Assembly (NCBI GenBank): GCA_004554395.1
Contig: SFMP01000143.1
Coordinates: 1 to 42,990 of the forward strand
From: Myxococcales bacterium
Lineage (GTDB): Bacteria > Myxococcota_A > Bradymonadia > UBA4248
DNA length: 42,990 bases
Reading direction: 5' to 3'
The translations under genes were made by a program, and so were the position numbers. Shown piece by piece: positions 9,195 to 16,036 of this stretch. The stretch's first letter is position 1, and the number at the start of each line of letters is the position of its first letter. The notes beneath the pieces were generated by a model. The model saw only the letters and a list, made by a program, of their open reading frames with translations, did no database searches and had not been told where the DNA came from.

Positions 9195-11359
9195 GCGCAT
9201 AGATCGATGAATTGGAAGAGCCATAGTCGATAGAGCGTGTCGCGTGCGTGTTTTTTTCCGAGTTGTTTGATTTGTTGTAGCGTTTTGGGCGACTGGATCG
9301 TGGCGAGAAAGTCGAGTTCTTCGGGGGTGAGCTGAATGCGAGCATTGAGGGGTGAGCGGAATGCTCGCATGACAAATCGCAGGTCGGAGAAGGCACGAGG
9401 GGCGATGATGGCGTCTTCGTTATCGCGTAGTTTTTCGAAGATGATGGGGGGGAGCGATATGAATTTGCACGGGCGCAAGCGAATGACGGCGGCATAGGGC
9501 TCTGGAATGCCTTCGTAGACTTCGAAAGTGAGTGCGCTCCATTGTGTAAAGATGCCGTCGATGCCCGAACGAATGCGGGATCGGCAAAGTTGTGCGGCAA
9601 CGTCTTCGAGTTTGAGCGATTTGAAAGCTTGTGAAAGTGCGCAACGATTTGCTCGGACGTGATTTTTAATCGATTCGACGGGGATCGTCGCATCGGTTAT
9701 CGACGAGAGATATTCGTTAATCGAGGGGATGTGCCCGGCGATGAACGATTCGAACCAGAAGGCGCGTCCGGCTTCGACGAAGAGAACGTGCCGAGTTTGG
9801 CCGCCATTGGCGACGAGTGTGAATCGCGATTTCGATAGAACCGATTCGCATAGAAGGCGAACAAACCATAGCGTTTGAAACGACGTGCGTATGTCGACGG
9901 GAATATCGGCGCAACTCGATGGCAGCGTGAGATTGTTTGACGACGTCGGTTCGATGGTAGGCGCAAATTGAGGAATGCCGCTTCGGAACATGGGTAGAGG
10001 CGGTTCGGCAGGGGCTTGCGAGGCTAGAAATGCAGGTTTTCGCGGCACGATTTTTTCGGTTTCGTCGTGCCGAGTCGCGCTATCGCTTGCTGAGTCGTCG
10101 TTTGGCACGCTTGCCGCAAGCGTTGCCGCCAAAGGATCGGTCGATCGCCCGAGTCGGAAAGGGGGGGGCAATGGACAAATTGGACGCGGTAGTTTAGGGG
10201 CTTTGCGAGCATCGATATGCGTCAGAATTTGGGCTTGTATCGAGATGCCCTTTTTGAGATTTTCGTCGACTTCTCGTAGTGCGGAAGCCTCGACGATTGG
10301 CTCATCGCTCTGTCGATCGCCGTCGTTTTGGGGATGGGGCAATTTTGCGGCATTTTCGACGTTTTGTCGATCGCCGTCGTTTTGTGATGGGGGCAATTTT
10401 GCGGCATTTTCGACGTTTTGTCGATCGCCGTCGTTTTGTGATGGGGGCAATTTTGCGGCATTTTCGACGTTGCAAGTATCTTTAGTTTCTCGCTTATCGA
10501 GTTCGGCCTCGTGGTGTTCGGAGCCATGAGGCGATGGGTATTCGATATCGGGTCGCATGGCGCGGTATGCGTCGCGCGCATGCGGCTGAGCGCTTCGCGA
10601 TCGTCCGATGCGCGACATGCGGTTTTCTTTGCGATTGGCCGGGTCAGAGGGCAAGACGTGGAATTGCTTTTGTTTGGGCAAAGCTGGGATGGAGGGGGCT
10701 GTGACGAGAGTCGGAGGTTCGCTTGTGGTCGCATCGTTTACCTCGAGATCGGTGCTAGATGAGGCGGGCAATGGCTCGTCGATGTTTGGTTTGTCGATGT
10801 CGATTTTTTTCAAATGGGTGATATCGCTCGAGATATCGCGATCGGACGATTGGGGCTGGGTGAGCGATGGCATAGCCAAATCGCTAGGAATGCTGTCGTT
10901 TTTGGAATTCGATCGAGCGAGTGCATCGGCCGATAGTTCGCAGGTGGCATTGGGATCGATCGTTTCGATATGGCGTTTTTTGTGACTATTGCCGATTAAC
11001 GACGCGATAAAATCGACGAATTCGTTTTTTTTGAAAGGGCGTTCGACGACGTGTTTGAAAAAGCACGCCTCGGGCGATTTTGGCAAATATGGCGTGAGGT
11101 CGTTGCTGCGCCCAATCGTGATGATGCATCGGTCGGGTCGATTGAAGAGATTGGGGAGTTCATTTTGGAGCACGGGTAGTCGATCGGGATGGCGCGACAT
11201 GTCGAGAATGATCGCTTCAACATCGGCATTGTCGTCGATAGCCGAGCGATAGTCGTCGAGCGATTCGATCTCGACGACCGTATAGCTGCGTGCACGAAGT
11301 GCTTGAGATATCAATTGTCGAACAGTTCTATTTGCATCGTAATATATAATCGTCGTCAT
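9191..11359 (-). CDS. Receiver-like domain protein with C-terminal PATAN (DUF4388) domain
   Basis: 722 residues. The first 125 residues fold like a response-regulator receiver: Asp8 in YYDAN, phospho-acceptor Asp53 in IILDMS, Thr81 in ITIG. The conserved Lys before Pro-Phe is replaced by Arg (RPF, 107-109) and the usual acidic pair at the start is a single Asp, so phosphorylation may be altered. A long Pro/Ser/Asp-rich linker follows, with three 18-residue repeats (NVENAAKLP...NDGDRQ). Residues from about 485 on resemble PATAN/DUF4388 (LWFVRLL, then VLFVEAGRAFWFES), a domain frequent in Myxococcota signalling proteins. No output DNA-binding domain is seen. It probably works as a signalling adaptor (inference), perhaps with the convergent kinases. 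Confidence 0.75.
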   Translation of the reverse strand: MTTIIYYDANRTVRQLISQALRARSYTVVEIESLDDYRSAIDDNADVEAIILDMSRHPDRLPVLQNELPNLFNRPDRCIITIGRSNDLTPYLPKSPEACFFKHVVERPFKKNEFVDFIASLIGNSHKKRHIETIDPNATCELSADALARSNSKNDSIPSDLAMPSLTQPQSSDRDISSDITHLKKIDIDKPNIDEPLPASSSTDLEVNDATTSEPPTLVTAPSIPALPKQKQFHVLPSDPANRKENRMSRIGRSRSAQPHARDAYRAMRPDIEYPSPHGSEHHEAELDKRETKDTCNVENAAKLPPSQNDGDRQNVENAAKLPPSQNDGDRQNVENAAKLPHPQNDGDRQSDEPIVEASALREVDENLKKGISIQAQILTHIDARKAPKLPRPICPLPPPFRLGRSTDPLAATLAASVPNDDSASDSATRHDETEKIVPRKPAFLASQAPAEPPLPMFRSGIPQFAPTIEPTSSNNLTLPSSCADIPVDIRTSFQTLWFVRLLCESVLSKSRFTLVANGGQTRHVLFVEAGRAFWFESFIAGHIPSINEYLSSITDATIPVESIKNHVRANRCALSQAFKSLKLEDVAAQLCRSRIRSGIDGIFTQWSALTFEVYEGIPEPYAAVIRLRPCKFISLPPIIFEKLRDNEDAIIAPRAFSDLRFVMRAFRSPLNARIQLTPEELDFLATIQSPKTLQQIKQLGKKHARDTLYRLWLFQFIDLCA
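10311..10472 (-). repeat. 54-bp in-frame tandem repeat, 3 copies
   Basis: Three copies start at 10311, 10365 and 10419 on the plus strand. They encode 18-residue units in the linker of the receiver-PATAN protein. Two copies are identical or nearly so; the leftmost differs at a few bases. Whole-codon length means copy-number change would keep the frame. Confidence 0.9.
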
Positions 11360-11436
11360 CGTTTGTAGCCTCCGTCCCCATCAAAACAGCTGCATCGTTC
11401 TCAACATATATAATCTAAACGCGATTGCGAATTCTC

Positions 11437-12051
11437 TCAAGTAGTAATCGCGTTTGGCGAAGCGATAGATAAGAAGCGCCATAGCGTGGTGCGGGAGACT
11501 TTGAGACGCCGAGCGATTTCGGATTTGGCAATGCCTTTGCGTGCCATGGCTTCGATTTCGGCTTCGCGTCCGCGCAATTTCGACGCGTATTGGTTGTCGA
11601 TGTTGTGCGGTCGCCCGATGCATTTGCCCTCGCGGCGTGCCCTTGCAATTCCCTCTTTTGTTCTCGAGGATATGAGCGTTCGTTCTAGTTCTGCGGTCAA
11701 AGAGAAGGCAAAAGCGAGGACTTTGGAGGGGATATCGCTGCCCAAGACGTATCGTTCTTTGACAGTCCAGAGTTGGATATTTCGTTGCATGCATTCAGAG
11801 AGCAAGTTCATGATCATGAAAATCGATCGTCCGAGGCGCGACAATTCCGAGCAAATGAGGATATCGCCCGATCGCATTTTTCGCATAACGGAGCCCAATT
11901 GTCGATGCGAAACGCCTTTCGTTCCCGTTATCGTCTCGCTTATCCAATGATCGATGGTGATTTGTCGCTTGGTGCAGAATTGGTCGATCTCGAGTCGTTG
12001 GTTTTCGGTCGTCTGTTTATGCGTCGAAACGCGTATATAGGCATAGATCAT
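11437..12051 (-). CDS. Serine site-specific recombinase (Pin/Mpi invertase-resolvase type)
   Basis: 204 residues. The N-terminus YAYIRVSTHKQ carries the nucleophile Ser9 with Arg7, and the rest of the catalytic domain is intact (SELSRLGRS, then ELERTLISSRTKEG with the long E-helix). The C-terminus ends in a helix-turn-helix of resolvase type (KGIAKSEIARRLKVSRTTLWRFL). Length is normal for small DNA invertases and resolvases, and the N-terminus resembles the Bacteroides Mpi group. It catalyses double-strand exchange at short sites, giving inversion or deletion. AAGGA about 8 bases upstream supports the start. A 30-bp repeat lies about 22 bases upstream of the start and another copy 83 bases further; they are candidate target sites. 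Confidence 0.92.
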   Translation of the reverse strand: MIYAYIRVSTHKQTTENQRLEIDQFCTKRQITIDHWISETITGTKGVSHRQLGSVMRKMRSGDILICSELSRLGRSIFMIMNLLSECMQRNIQLWTVKERYVLGSDIPSKVLAFAFSLTAELERTLISSRTKEGIARARREGKCIGRPHNIDNQYASKLRGREAEIEAMARKGIAKSEIARRLKVSRTTLWRFLSIASPNAITT

Positions 12052-12073
12052 CGGGAATCCTTCTCCGTTTTTG

Positions 12074-12186
12074 GCTAGTTCGCTAGCCGAAGTTCGTCAT
12101 AAACGGGCGCCCTGTTAGTGCTCGAAAAAAGCGTGGCGCCCGCCCATCAAATGATAGCTAGTTCGCTAGCCGAAGTTCGTCATAAA
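12074..12186. repeat. Pair of perfect 30-bp direct repeats with internal hairpin
   Basis: Identical copies occupy 12074-12103 and 12157-12186. Each begins with GCTAG-TTCG-CTAGC, a small palindrome with a TTCG loop, followed by CGAAGTTCGTCATAAA. The 53 bases between them hold an inverted repeat CGGGCGCC (12104-12111) / GGCGCCCG (12135-12142). The pair sits between the recombinase gene and the truncated Rpn gene; the second copy ends on the A of the Rpn ORF's first ATG. I saw no inverted copy of the 30-mer in the window. Confidence 0.92.
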
Positions 12187-12893
12187 TGCGCATCATGGCG
12201 TATGATGCGCTCAGCTATTGTCGGCAATTCGAAACTTTAAAACCTGGCGAAAAAGTACTGCCAGTAGTGACGTTCGTACTCTATTTTGGGTATGATAAAT
12301 GTTGGGACGGTCCTCGATCGCTTAGCGAGTGCTTCGAAGTTCCCGAACAATTGAAGCCGTTTTTTTGCGATTACTCGATTCACGTCATCGAACTTGCTTG
12401 GCTCACTGACGAAGAGATCGACAGGTTGACGGGGGATTTGAAAACACTTGCTCGGTGCTTGCGAAGTTTTCGAGAACACAATTTCGAAGACGATTTCGAC
12501 GACACCATTGAACACCCAGATGCGGTGTTGAGGCTCTTAGAAAAGATTACGGGAGAATCGTCGTTTAAAAAAATGCGACAAACCTATAGCGAGAAGGAGA
12601 ACTTACGTATGTGTGAGATTTTTGAAGCCATGCGCAATAACTACAAAATGATAGGCAAAGAGGAAGGTCTAAGAGAAGGCAAAGAGGAAGGCCTGAAAAA
12701 AGGTCTGAAAAAAGGCAAAGAGGAAGGTCTAAGAGAAGGGAAAAAAGAGGGGAAACGCCTTGGAAAAGTCGAACAGCTAAAAACTATCACGAAACGCGTG
12801 ATGTCGAAGAATCATGCGACGCTCGAAGAAGCGATGAGTTATTTGCAGTTGAGCGATACCGAAAAGAATCTCGTCAGAACGGCTATGGCATAG
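12186..12893 (+). CDS. Rpn-family (PD-(D/E)XK) nuclease homologue lacking its catalytic N-terminus
   Basis: 235 residues. It aligns over its whole length with the second Rpn protein of this window (36311-37243): MAYDALSYCRQFETLKPGEK here matches MTYDALFYEDQFRHLRSGEK there, and LAWLTDEEID is shared. The match begins only at residue 87 of the other protein, so about 86 N-terminal residues are missing, including Asp56 and the Glu75-Asn76-Gln77 motif. An in-frame TAA lies directly before the ATG and no ribosome site is visible. The C-terminus has Gly/Lys/Glu repeats of four residues, usual for the family. It is either a broken gene, a silent state of a variable gene, or a C-terminal-only product. 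Rpn short forms act as antitoxins in E. coli (RpnS within RpnL), so the last reading is not excluded. Confidence 0.75.
   Translation: MRIMAYDALSYCRQFETLKPGEKVLPVVTFVLYFGYDKCWDGPRSLSECFEVPEQLKPFFCDYSIHVIELAWLTDEEIDRLTGDLKTLARCLRSFREHNFEDDFDDTIEHPDAVLRLLEKITGESSFKKMRQTYSEKENLRMCEIFEAMRNNYKMIGKEEGLREGKEEGLKKGLKKGKEEGLREGKKEGKRLGKVEQLKTITKRVMSKNHATLEEAMSYLQLSDTEKNLVRTAMA
12654..12760 (+). repeat. 12-nt-period repeats coding Gly/Lys/Glu tail of Rpn
   Basis: Units of about 12 bases encode GKEE, GLRE and GLKK blocks. A stretch of 26 bases at 12654-12679 recurs exactly at 12714-12739. Change in unit number would keep the frame and alter the length of the C-terminal helix. Confidence 0.8.
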
Positions 12894-12901
12894 GTGAGCT
12901 A

Positions 12902-12929
12902 CAAAAAACGTGCGCAACGCAATGCGCAC
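12902..12929 (-). terminator. Rho-independent terminator candidate, minus strand
   Basis: A 7-bp perfect stem (12910-12916 with 12923-12929) is followed on the minus strand by a run of six T (12904-12909 region). It could end leftward transcription from the amidohydrolase gene, about 300 bases further on past the repeat array. Confidence 0.5.
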
Positions 12930-12952
12930 GTAGCACGGTGAGCATGGCGTAT

Positions 12953-13121
12953 TGAGCGCAAGCGAAATAGCCATGCCGCGGAGGCGTATTGAGCGCAACG
13001 AAATAGCCGTAGCTAAAGCCCGTATTGCCCGTTGGGCAATAGGGCGCCCCAAAAAGCCCGTATTGCCCGTTGGGCAATAGGGCGCCCCAAAAAGCCCGTA
13101 TTGCCCAACGGGCAATAGGGC
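12953..13121 (+). repeat. Array B of bulged-G TATT/AATA palindromes (5 units)
   Basis: Units at 12953-12975, 12983-13008, 13018-13045, 13056-13083 and 13094-13121. Outer stems are CATGGC/GCCATG, GGC/GCC and three times GCCC/GGGC. The G bulge precedes TATT in all. Units 3 and 4 have loop GTT and unit 5 has AAC, i.e. the inner palindrome is flipped while the outer part keeps its orientation. The rest of 12894-13225 is AT-rich spacer without a gene. Confidence 0.88.
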
Positions 13122-13225
13122 GCCCAAAAAAAACGAAGTTAGTGAAATGATGTGATTAAAATTGCATGAGTGAGATTTTGTTTAATTATATATGATGTTA
13201 ATTGTAATGTTTTGAAATGTTTTGA

Positions 13226-14881
13226 TTATGTGGCGCTGTAGACGCACTTGCCGGCGACGAAAGTTTTGACGACGCGTGCTTTGGCGATGTCGAGTGGTGG
13301 GCATGTGGTGATGTCGCGGTCGAGCAGGATGAAGTTGGCGGTTTTGTGTGGTTCGATGGAGCCCATGGTTCGTTCGGTTTTGAGTTGGTAGGCGGCGTCG
13401 ATGGTGGCGGCGCGGATGAGTTGTTCGACGGTTGCGCATTCGTTGGGGTCGAGTTGCGAGTCGGGGTCGCCGGCGAGGTTTGAGCGCGTGGCGCCAGTTT
13501 GAATGCCGAGCAAAGGGTTTGGATCGGGTGTGATGGGGTAGTCGCTTGCCATGGAGACGCGGACGCCTGCGTTGAGTAGAGAACGCAGGGGGTATTCGCG
13601 ATCGGCGCGTTGGGCGCCTAAGTAGTGGAGTTCGACTTCGTGGTAGCCCGATTCTTTGTAGAACCAGTAGGGATTGACGACGGCGAGGATGTTTTGCAGG
13701 CGCAGTCGCATGATTTGGTCGGGTGTGACCATTTGCAGGTGGGTGAGGGCATTTCGGGCGGGGTTTTGGAAGTTTGTGCCTTGCTTTTGCGCGACGGCAT
13801 AGAGGGCGTCGAGCGCGACGGTGACGGCGGCGTCGCCGACGGTGTGGAAATGGACCGAAAAGCCAGCGCGGTTGGCGGCTTCGATGACGTGTTGTAGTCG
13901 TTTTTGGCTTTCGGCGTCGGCCCAACGGTTTTCGCCGTGATACGACGTATCGGTTTCGAACGGTTCGAGTAGAAAGCCCGTGCCACCTTCGACGACGCCA
14001 TCGACGAAGATCTTGATATCGGTGAGTTTGAATCGGTGGGAGGCACACTGCGTTCGGAGTTCGCAGGCGCGTGCGATTTCGGCGTCGGGGTCGTCGTCGG
14101 AATCGATGAGGTAGCCGCCGAAGACGTCCATTTTGAGCTTATTTTCGGCATCGAGCGCGGCATAAGCGTCGAACACTTCGTGCGAAGCATCGAAATTGAG
14201 CACCATGTCCATATAGGCGGTGATTCCGAGGCGCAGGAACATGTCTTGGACGGCCAAAATCGCCGTTTTATATTGTTGTAGTGTGAGTCGTGGGATGATC
14301 GGAATCATGAGGTTCATGGCGGTTTCGCGCAAGCAGCCGTTTGGATTGCCTGCGGCATCGCGTTCGATCTTGCCGCCCGCCGGGCTCGCCGTGTTTCGGT
14401 CGATGTGCGCCGCGCGCAGAGCCGCCGAATTGACCCAATATGCGTGCCAGTCGCACGATTGGATGATGACGGGTTTGTCGGATTCGATGCGGTCGAGCCA
14501 TTGCGCCGTTGGAACGTGGTCATCGAACATGCCGTTGCTCCAGCCCATGCCCAAATAGACGTCGTATTCGGGGTGCGCCGCCACAAATTGGGCGACGATT
14601 TCGCCATATTCGGCCAGCGAACTCGCCTCGTTGAGGTGCGCCATGTAGAGCTCCGACATTTTTCCGCCAAACGCATGCGTGTGCCCGTCGATGAATCCAG
14701 GCAAGACGATGCCCGACTCGAACGCCACGACACGCGCATCGGGAGCAAACGCCCGAGCTGCCTCGGCACTGCCGACAAACGCAAACGCGCCGCCCTCGAT
14801 GACCGCCGCATCGGCGCGCGGCATGTCGTCACAGCACGTGTAAATGTTGCCGATGATGCACACGGTTTCGCTATTGTTCAC
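13226..14881 (-). CDS. Amidohydrolase family 3 protein (YtcJ-like metal-dependent hydrolase)
   Basis: 551 residues from the GTG at 14881, chosen because AAGGAG ends 6 bases before it; a GTG at 14884 and a TTG at 14902 are alternatives. GFIDGHTHAFG is the metal-binding H-x-H of the amidohydrolase superfamily, and later blocks (IFVDGVVEGGTGFL, VHFHTVGDAAV, SDYPITPDPNPLLGIQ) follow the PF07969/YtcJ pattern. Such enzymes hydrolyse amide or related bonds in a (beta/alpha)8 barrel; the substrate here cannot be named. No signal peptide, so cytoplasmic. It lies downstream of the sugar-type ABC operon on the same strand but is separated by 260 bases with a hairpin array, so it is probably a separate unit. 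Confidence 0.88.
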   Translation of the reverse strand: MNNSETVCIIGNIYTCCDDMPRADAAVIEGGAFAFVGSAEAARAFAPDARVVAFESGIVLPGFIDGHTHAFGGKMSELYMAHLNEASSLAEYGEIVAQFVAAHPEYDVYLGMGWSNGMFDDHVPTAQWLDRIESDKPVIIQSCDWHAYWVNSAALRAAHIDRNTASPAGGKIERDAAGNPNGCLRETAMNLMIPIIPRLTLQQYKTAILAVQDMFLRLGITAYMDMVLNFDASHEVFDAYAALDAENKLKMDVFGGYLIDSDDDPDAEIARACELRTQCASHRFKLTDIKIFVDGVVEGGTGFLLEPFETDTSYHGENRWADAESQKRLQHVIEAANRAGFSVHFHTVGDAAVTVALDALYAVAQKQGTNFQNPARNALTHLQMVTPDQIMRLRLQNILAVVNPYWFYKESGYHEVELHYLGAQRADREYPLRSLLNAGVRVSMASDYPITPDPNPLLGIQTGATRSNLAGDPDSQLDPNECATVEQLIRAATIDAAYQLKTERTMGSIEPHKTANFILLDRDITTCPPLDIAKARVVKTFVAGKCVYSAT

Positions 14882-14963
14882 CACAGACTCCTTGACTTGC
14901 AAAAAAAACGCCCATTGCTCGAGGCAGTGCGCGTTGCAAAAATATCTCTTGTGCTCGGGGGGG

Positions 14964-15131
14964 GGCTATTGGCGGTTGCCAATACGCCTTTTCTTTGGGG
15001 GGCGGCTATTGGCGGTTGCCAATACGCCGCCAGCGGCTACGCTATTGGCAGGAGCCAATACGCGTAGCTGACGCGCCTATTTCTGCGAAATACGGCGCTT
15101 TGCACGGCTATTTCTGCGAAATACGCCGTGC
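14964..15131 (-). repeat. Array C of bulged-G TATT/AATA palindromes (5 units, reverse orientation)
   Basis: Units at 14964-14988, 15001-15031, 15036-15068, 15073-15098 and 15102-15131, all oriented on the minus strand. Outer stems read on the minus strand include GGCGGC, GCTACGC, GCGCC and GCACGGC, each with a fully matching partner. Inner stems are of GGC/GCC and TTC/GAA types. They fill the gap between malG-like and amidohydrolase genes. Confidence 0.9.
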
Positions 15132-15145
15132 ACATTTTGCTGTCG

Positions 15146-16036
15146 CTAGCCTTTAACGCCGCCAGCGGTGAGACCACCGACGAGGTGTTTTTGTAGGGCA
15201 AAGAACAGCGCCATAATGGGGACAGAAACGATGATGGCGCCAGCGGCAAATAGACCGTATTGGACCGATTGCGCACCGACGTACTGTTTTAGAGCGACAG
15301 GGAGCGTATAGGCAAGCTCGCTGTTCATGAGTGTCGCCGCCAAAATGAATTCGTTCCATGCGGTCATGAAGCTGAATAGGGCGGTGATGGCGATGGCGGG
15401 TCGAGCGAGTGGCAAGACGATGGTGACGAATATACGGATTCGCGAGGCGCCGTCGACGATAGCGGCTTCTTCGAGTTCTTTGGGTATCGTGTCGAAATAT
15501 CCCTTCAGATTCCAGACGCAGAATGGCAAAGCCGAAACGCTATAGACGAGGACGAGCCCGACGATGCTGTTTAAGAGGCCGAGTTTTCCCAAGAGGATAT
15601 AGAGTGGAATCGTCATGACGACGCCGGGGAACATTTGCGTGACGAGGAAAGCTTGGAGCCCCAATTGTCGGCCGACGAAATTGAGCCGGCTAAAGCCGTA
15701 GGCGGCAGTACAGGCGAGCAAGACGCCGAGTGCCGTTGTAATAGCGGCGACGAGGACGGAATTTTTGAGCTGGTGGAGGAATAGATGATTTCCGTAGTCG
15801 TCGACGCGTGAGACGACGTCGATGAAGTTGTCGAAAGTGACTTGTTGTGGGATGAGAGATGACGAAACGCCGGCGATTTCGTTTGGCGTGATTGCCATCA
15901 TGATGACCCACAAAACGGGGTATAGGACGATGAGGCAAACGATGATGAGAATGGCATTGAAGACGATTTGTCGGATAATCATATCGCGCTTATTGAGCGC
16001 GCCGGGTTGTTCTACCCATTCTTTTTGCTTACTCAT
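15146..16036 (-). CDS. Carbohydrate ABC transporter permease, MalG type
   Basis: 296 residues with about six membrane segments and the EAA loop ELEEAAIVDGASRIRIFVTIVLPLARP that docks on the ATPase subunit. This is the inner-membrane permease partner of the MalF-like part encoded just upstream. Its ATG overlaps the stop of the upstream gene as ATGA (16033-16036), a sign of translational coupling. It is the last gene of the malK-malEF-malG operon; a hairpin array follows. Maltose or maltodextrin is the family's common substrate, but the actual sugar is not proven by sequence. Confidence 0.9.
   Translation of the reverse strand: MSKQKEWVEQPGALNKRDMIIRQIVFNAILIIVCLIVLYPVLWVIMMAITPNEIAGVSSSLIPQQVTFDNFIDVVSRVDDYGNHLFLHQLKNSVLVAAITTALGVLLACTAAYGFSRLNFVGRQLGLQAFLVTQMFPGVVMTIPLYILLGKLGLLNSIVGLVLVYSVSALPFCVWNLKGYFDTIPKELEEAAIVDGASRIRIFVTIVLPLARPAIAITALFSFMTAWNEFILAATLMNSELAYTLPVALKQYVGAQSVQYGLFAAGAIIVSVPIMALFFALQKHLVGGLTAGGVKG

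Noticed and set aside
9975..10529. 184-codon plus-strand open frame opposite the receiver-PATAN gene
   Set aside because: It mirrors the 54-bp repeats and Ser/Pro-rich linker of the real minus-strand gene; no ribosome site or domain.
12074..12186. Classical invertible segment between the 30-bp repeats
   Set aside because: The two copies are in direct, not inverted, orientation; between them exchange would delete 83 bases rather than invert. No inverted copy was seen in the window.
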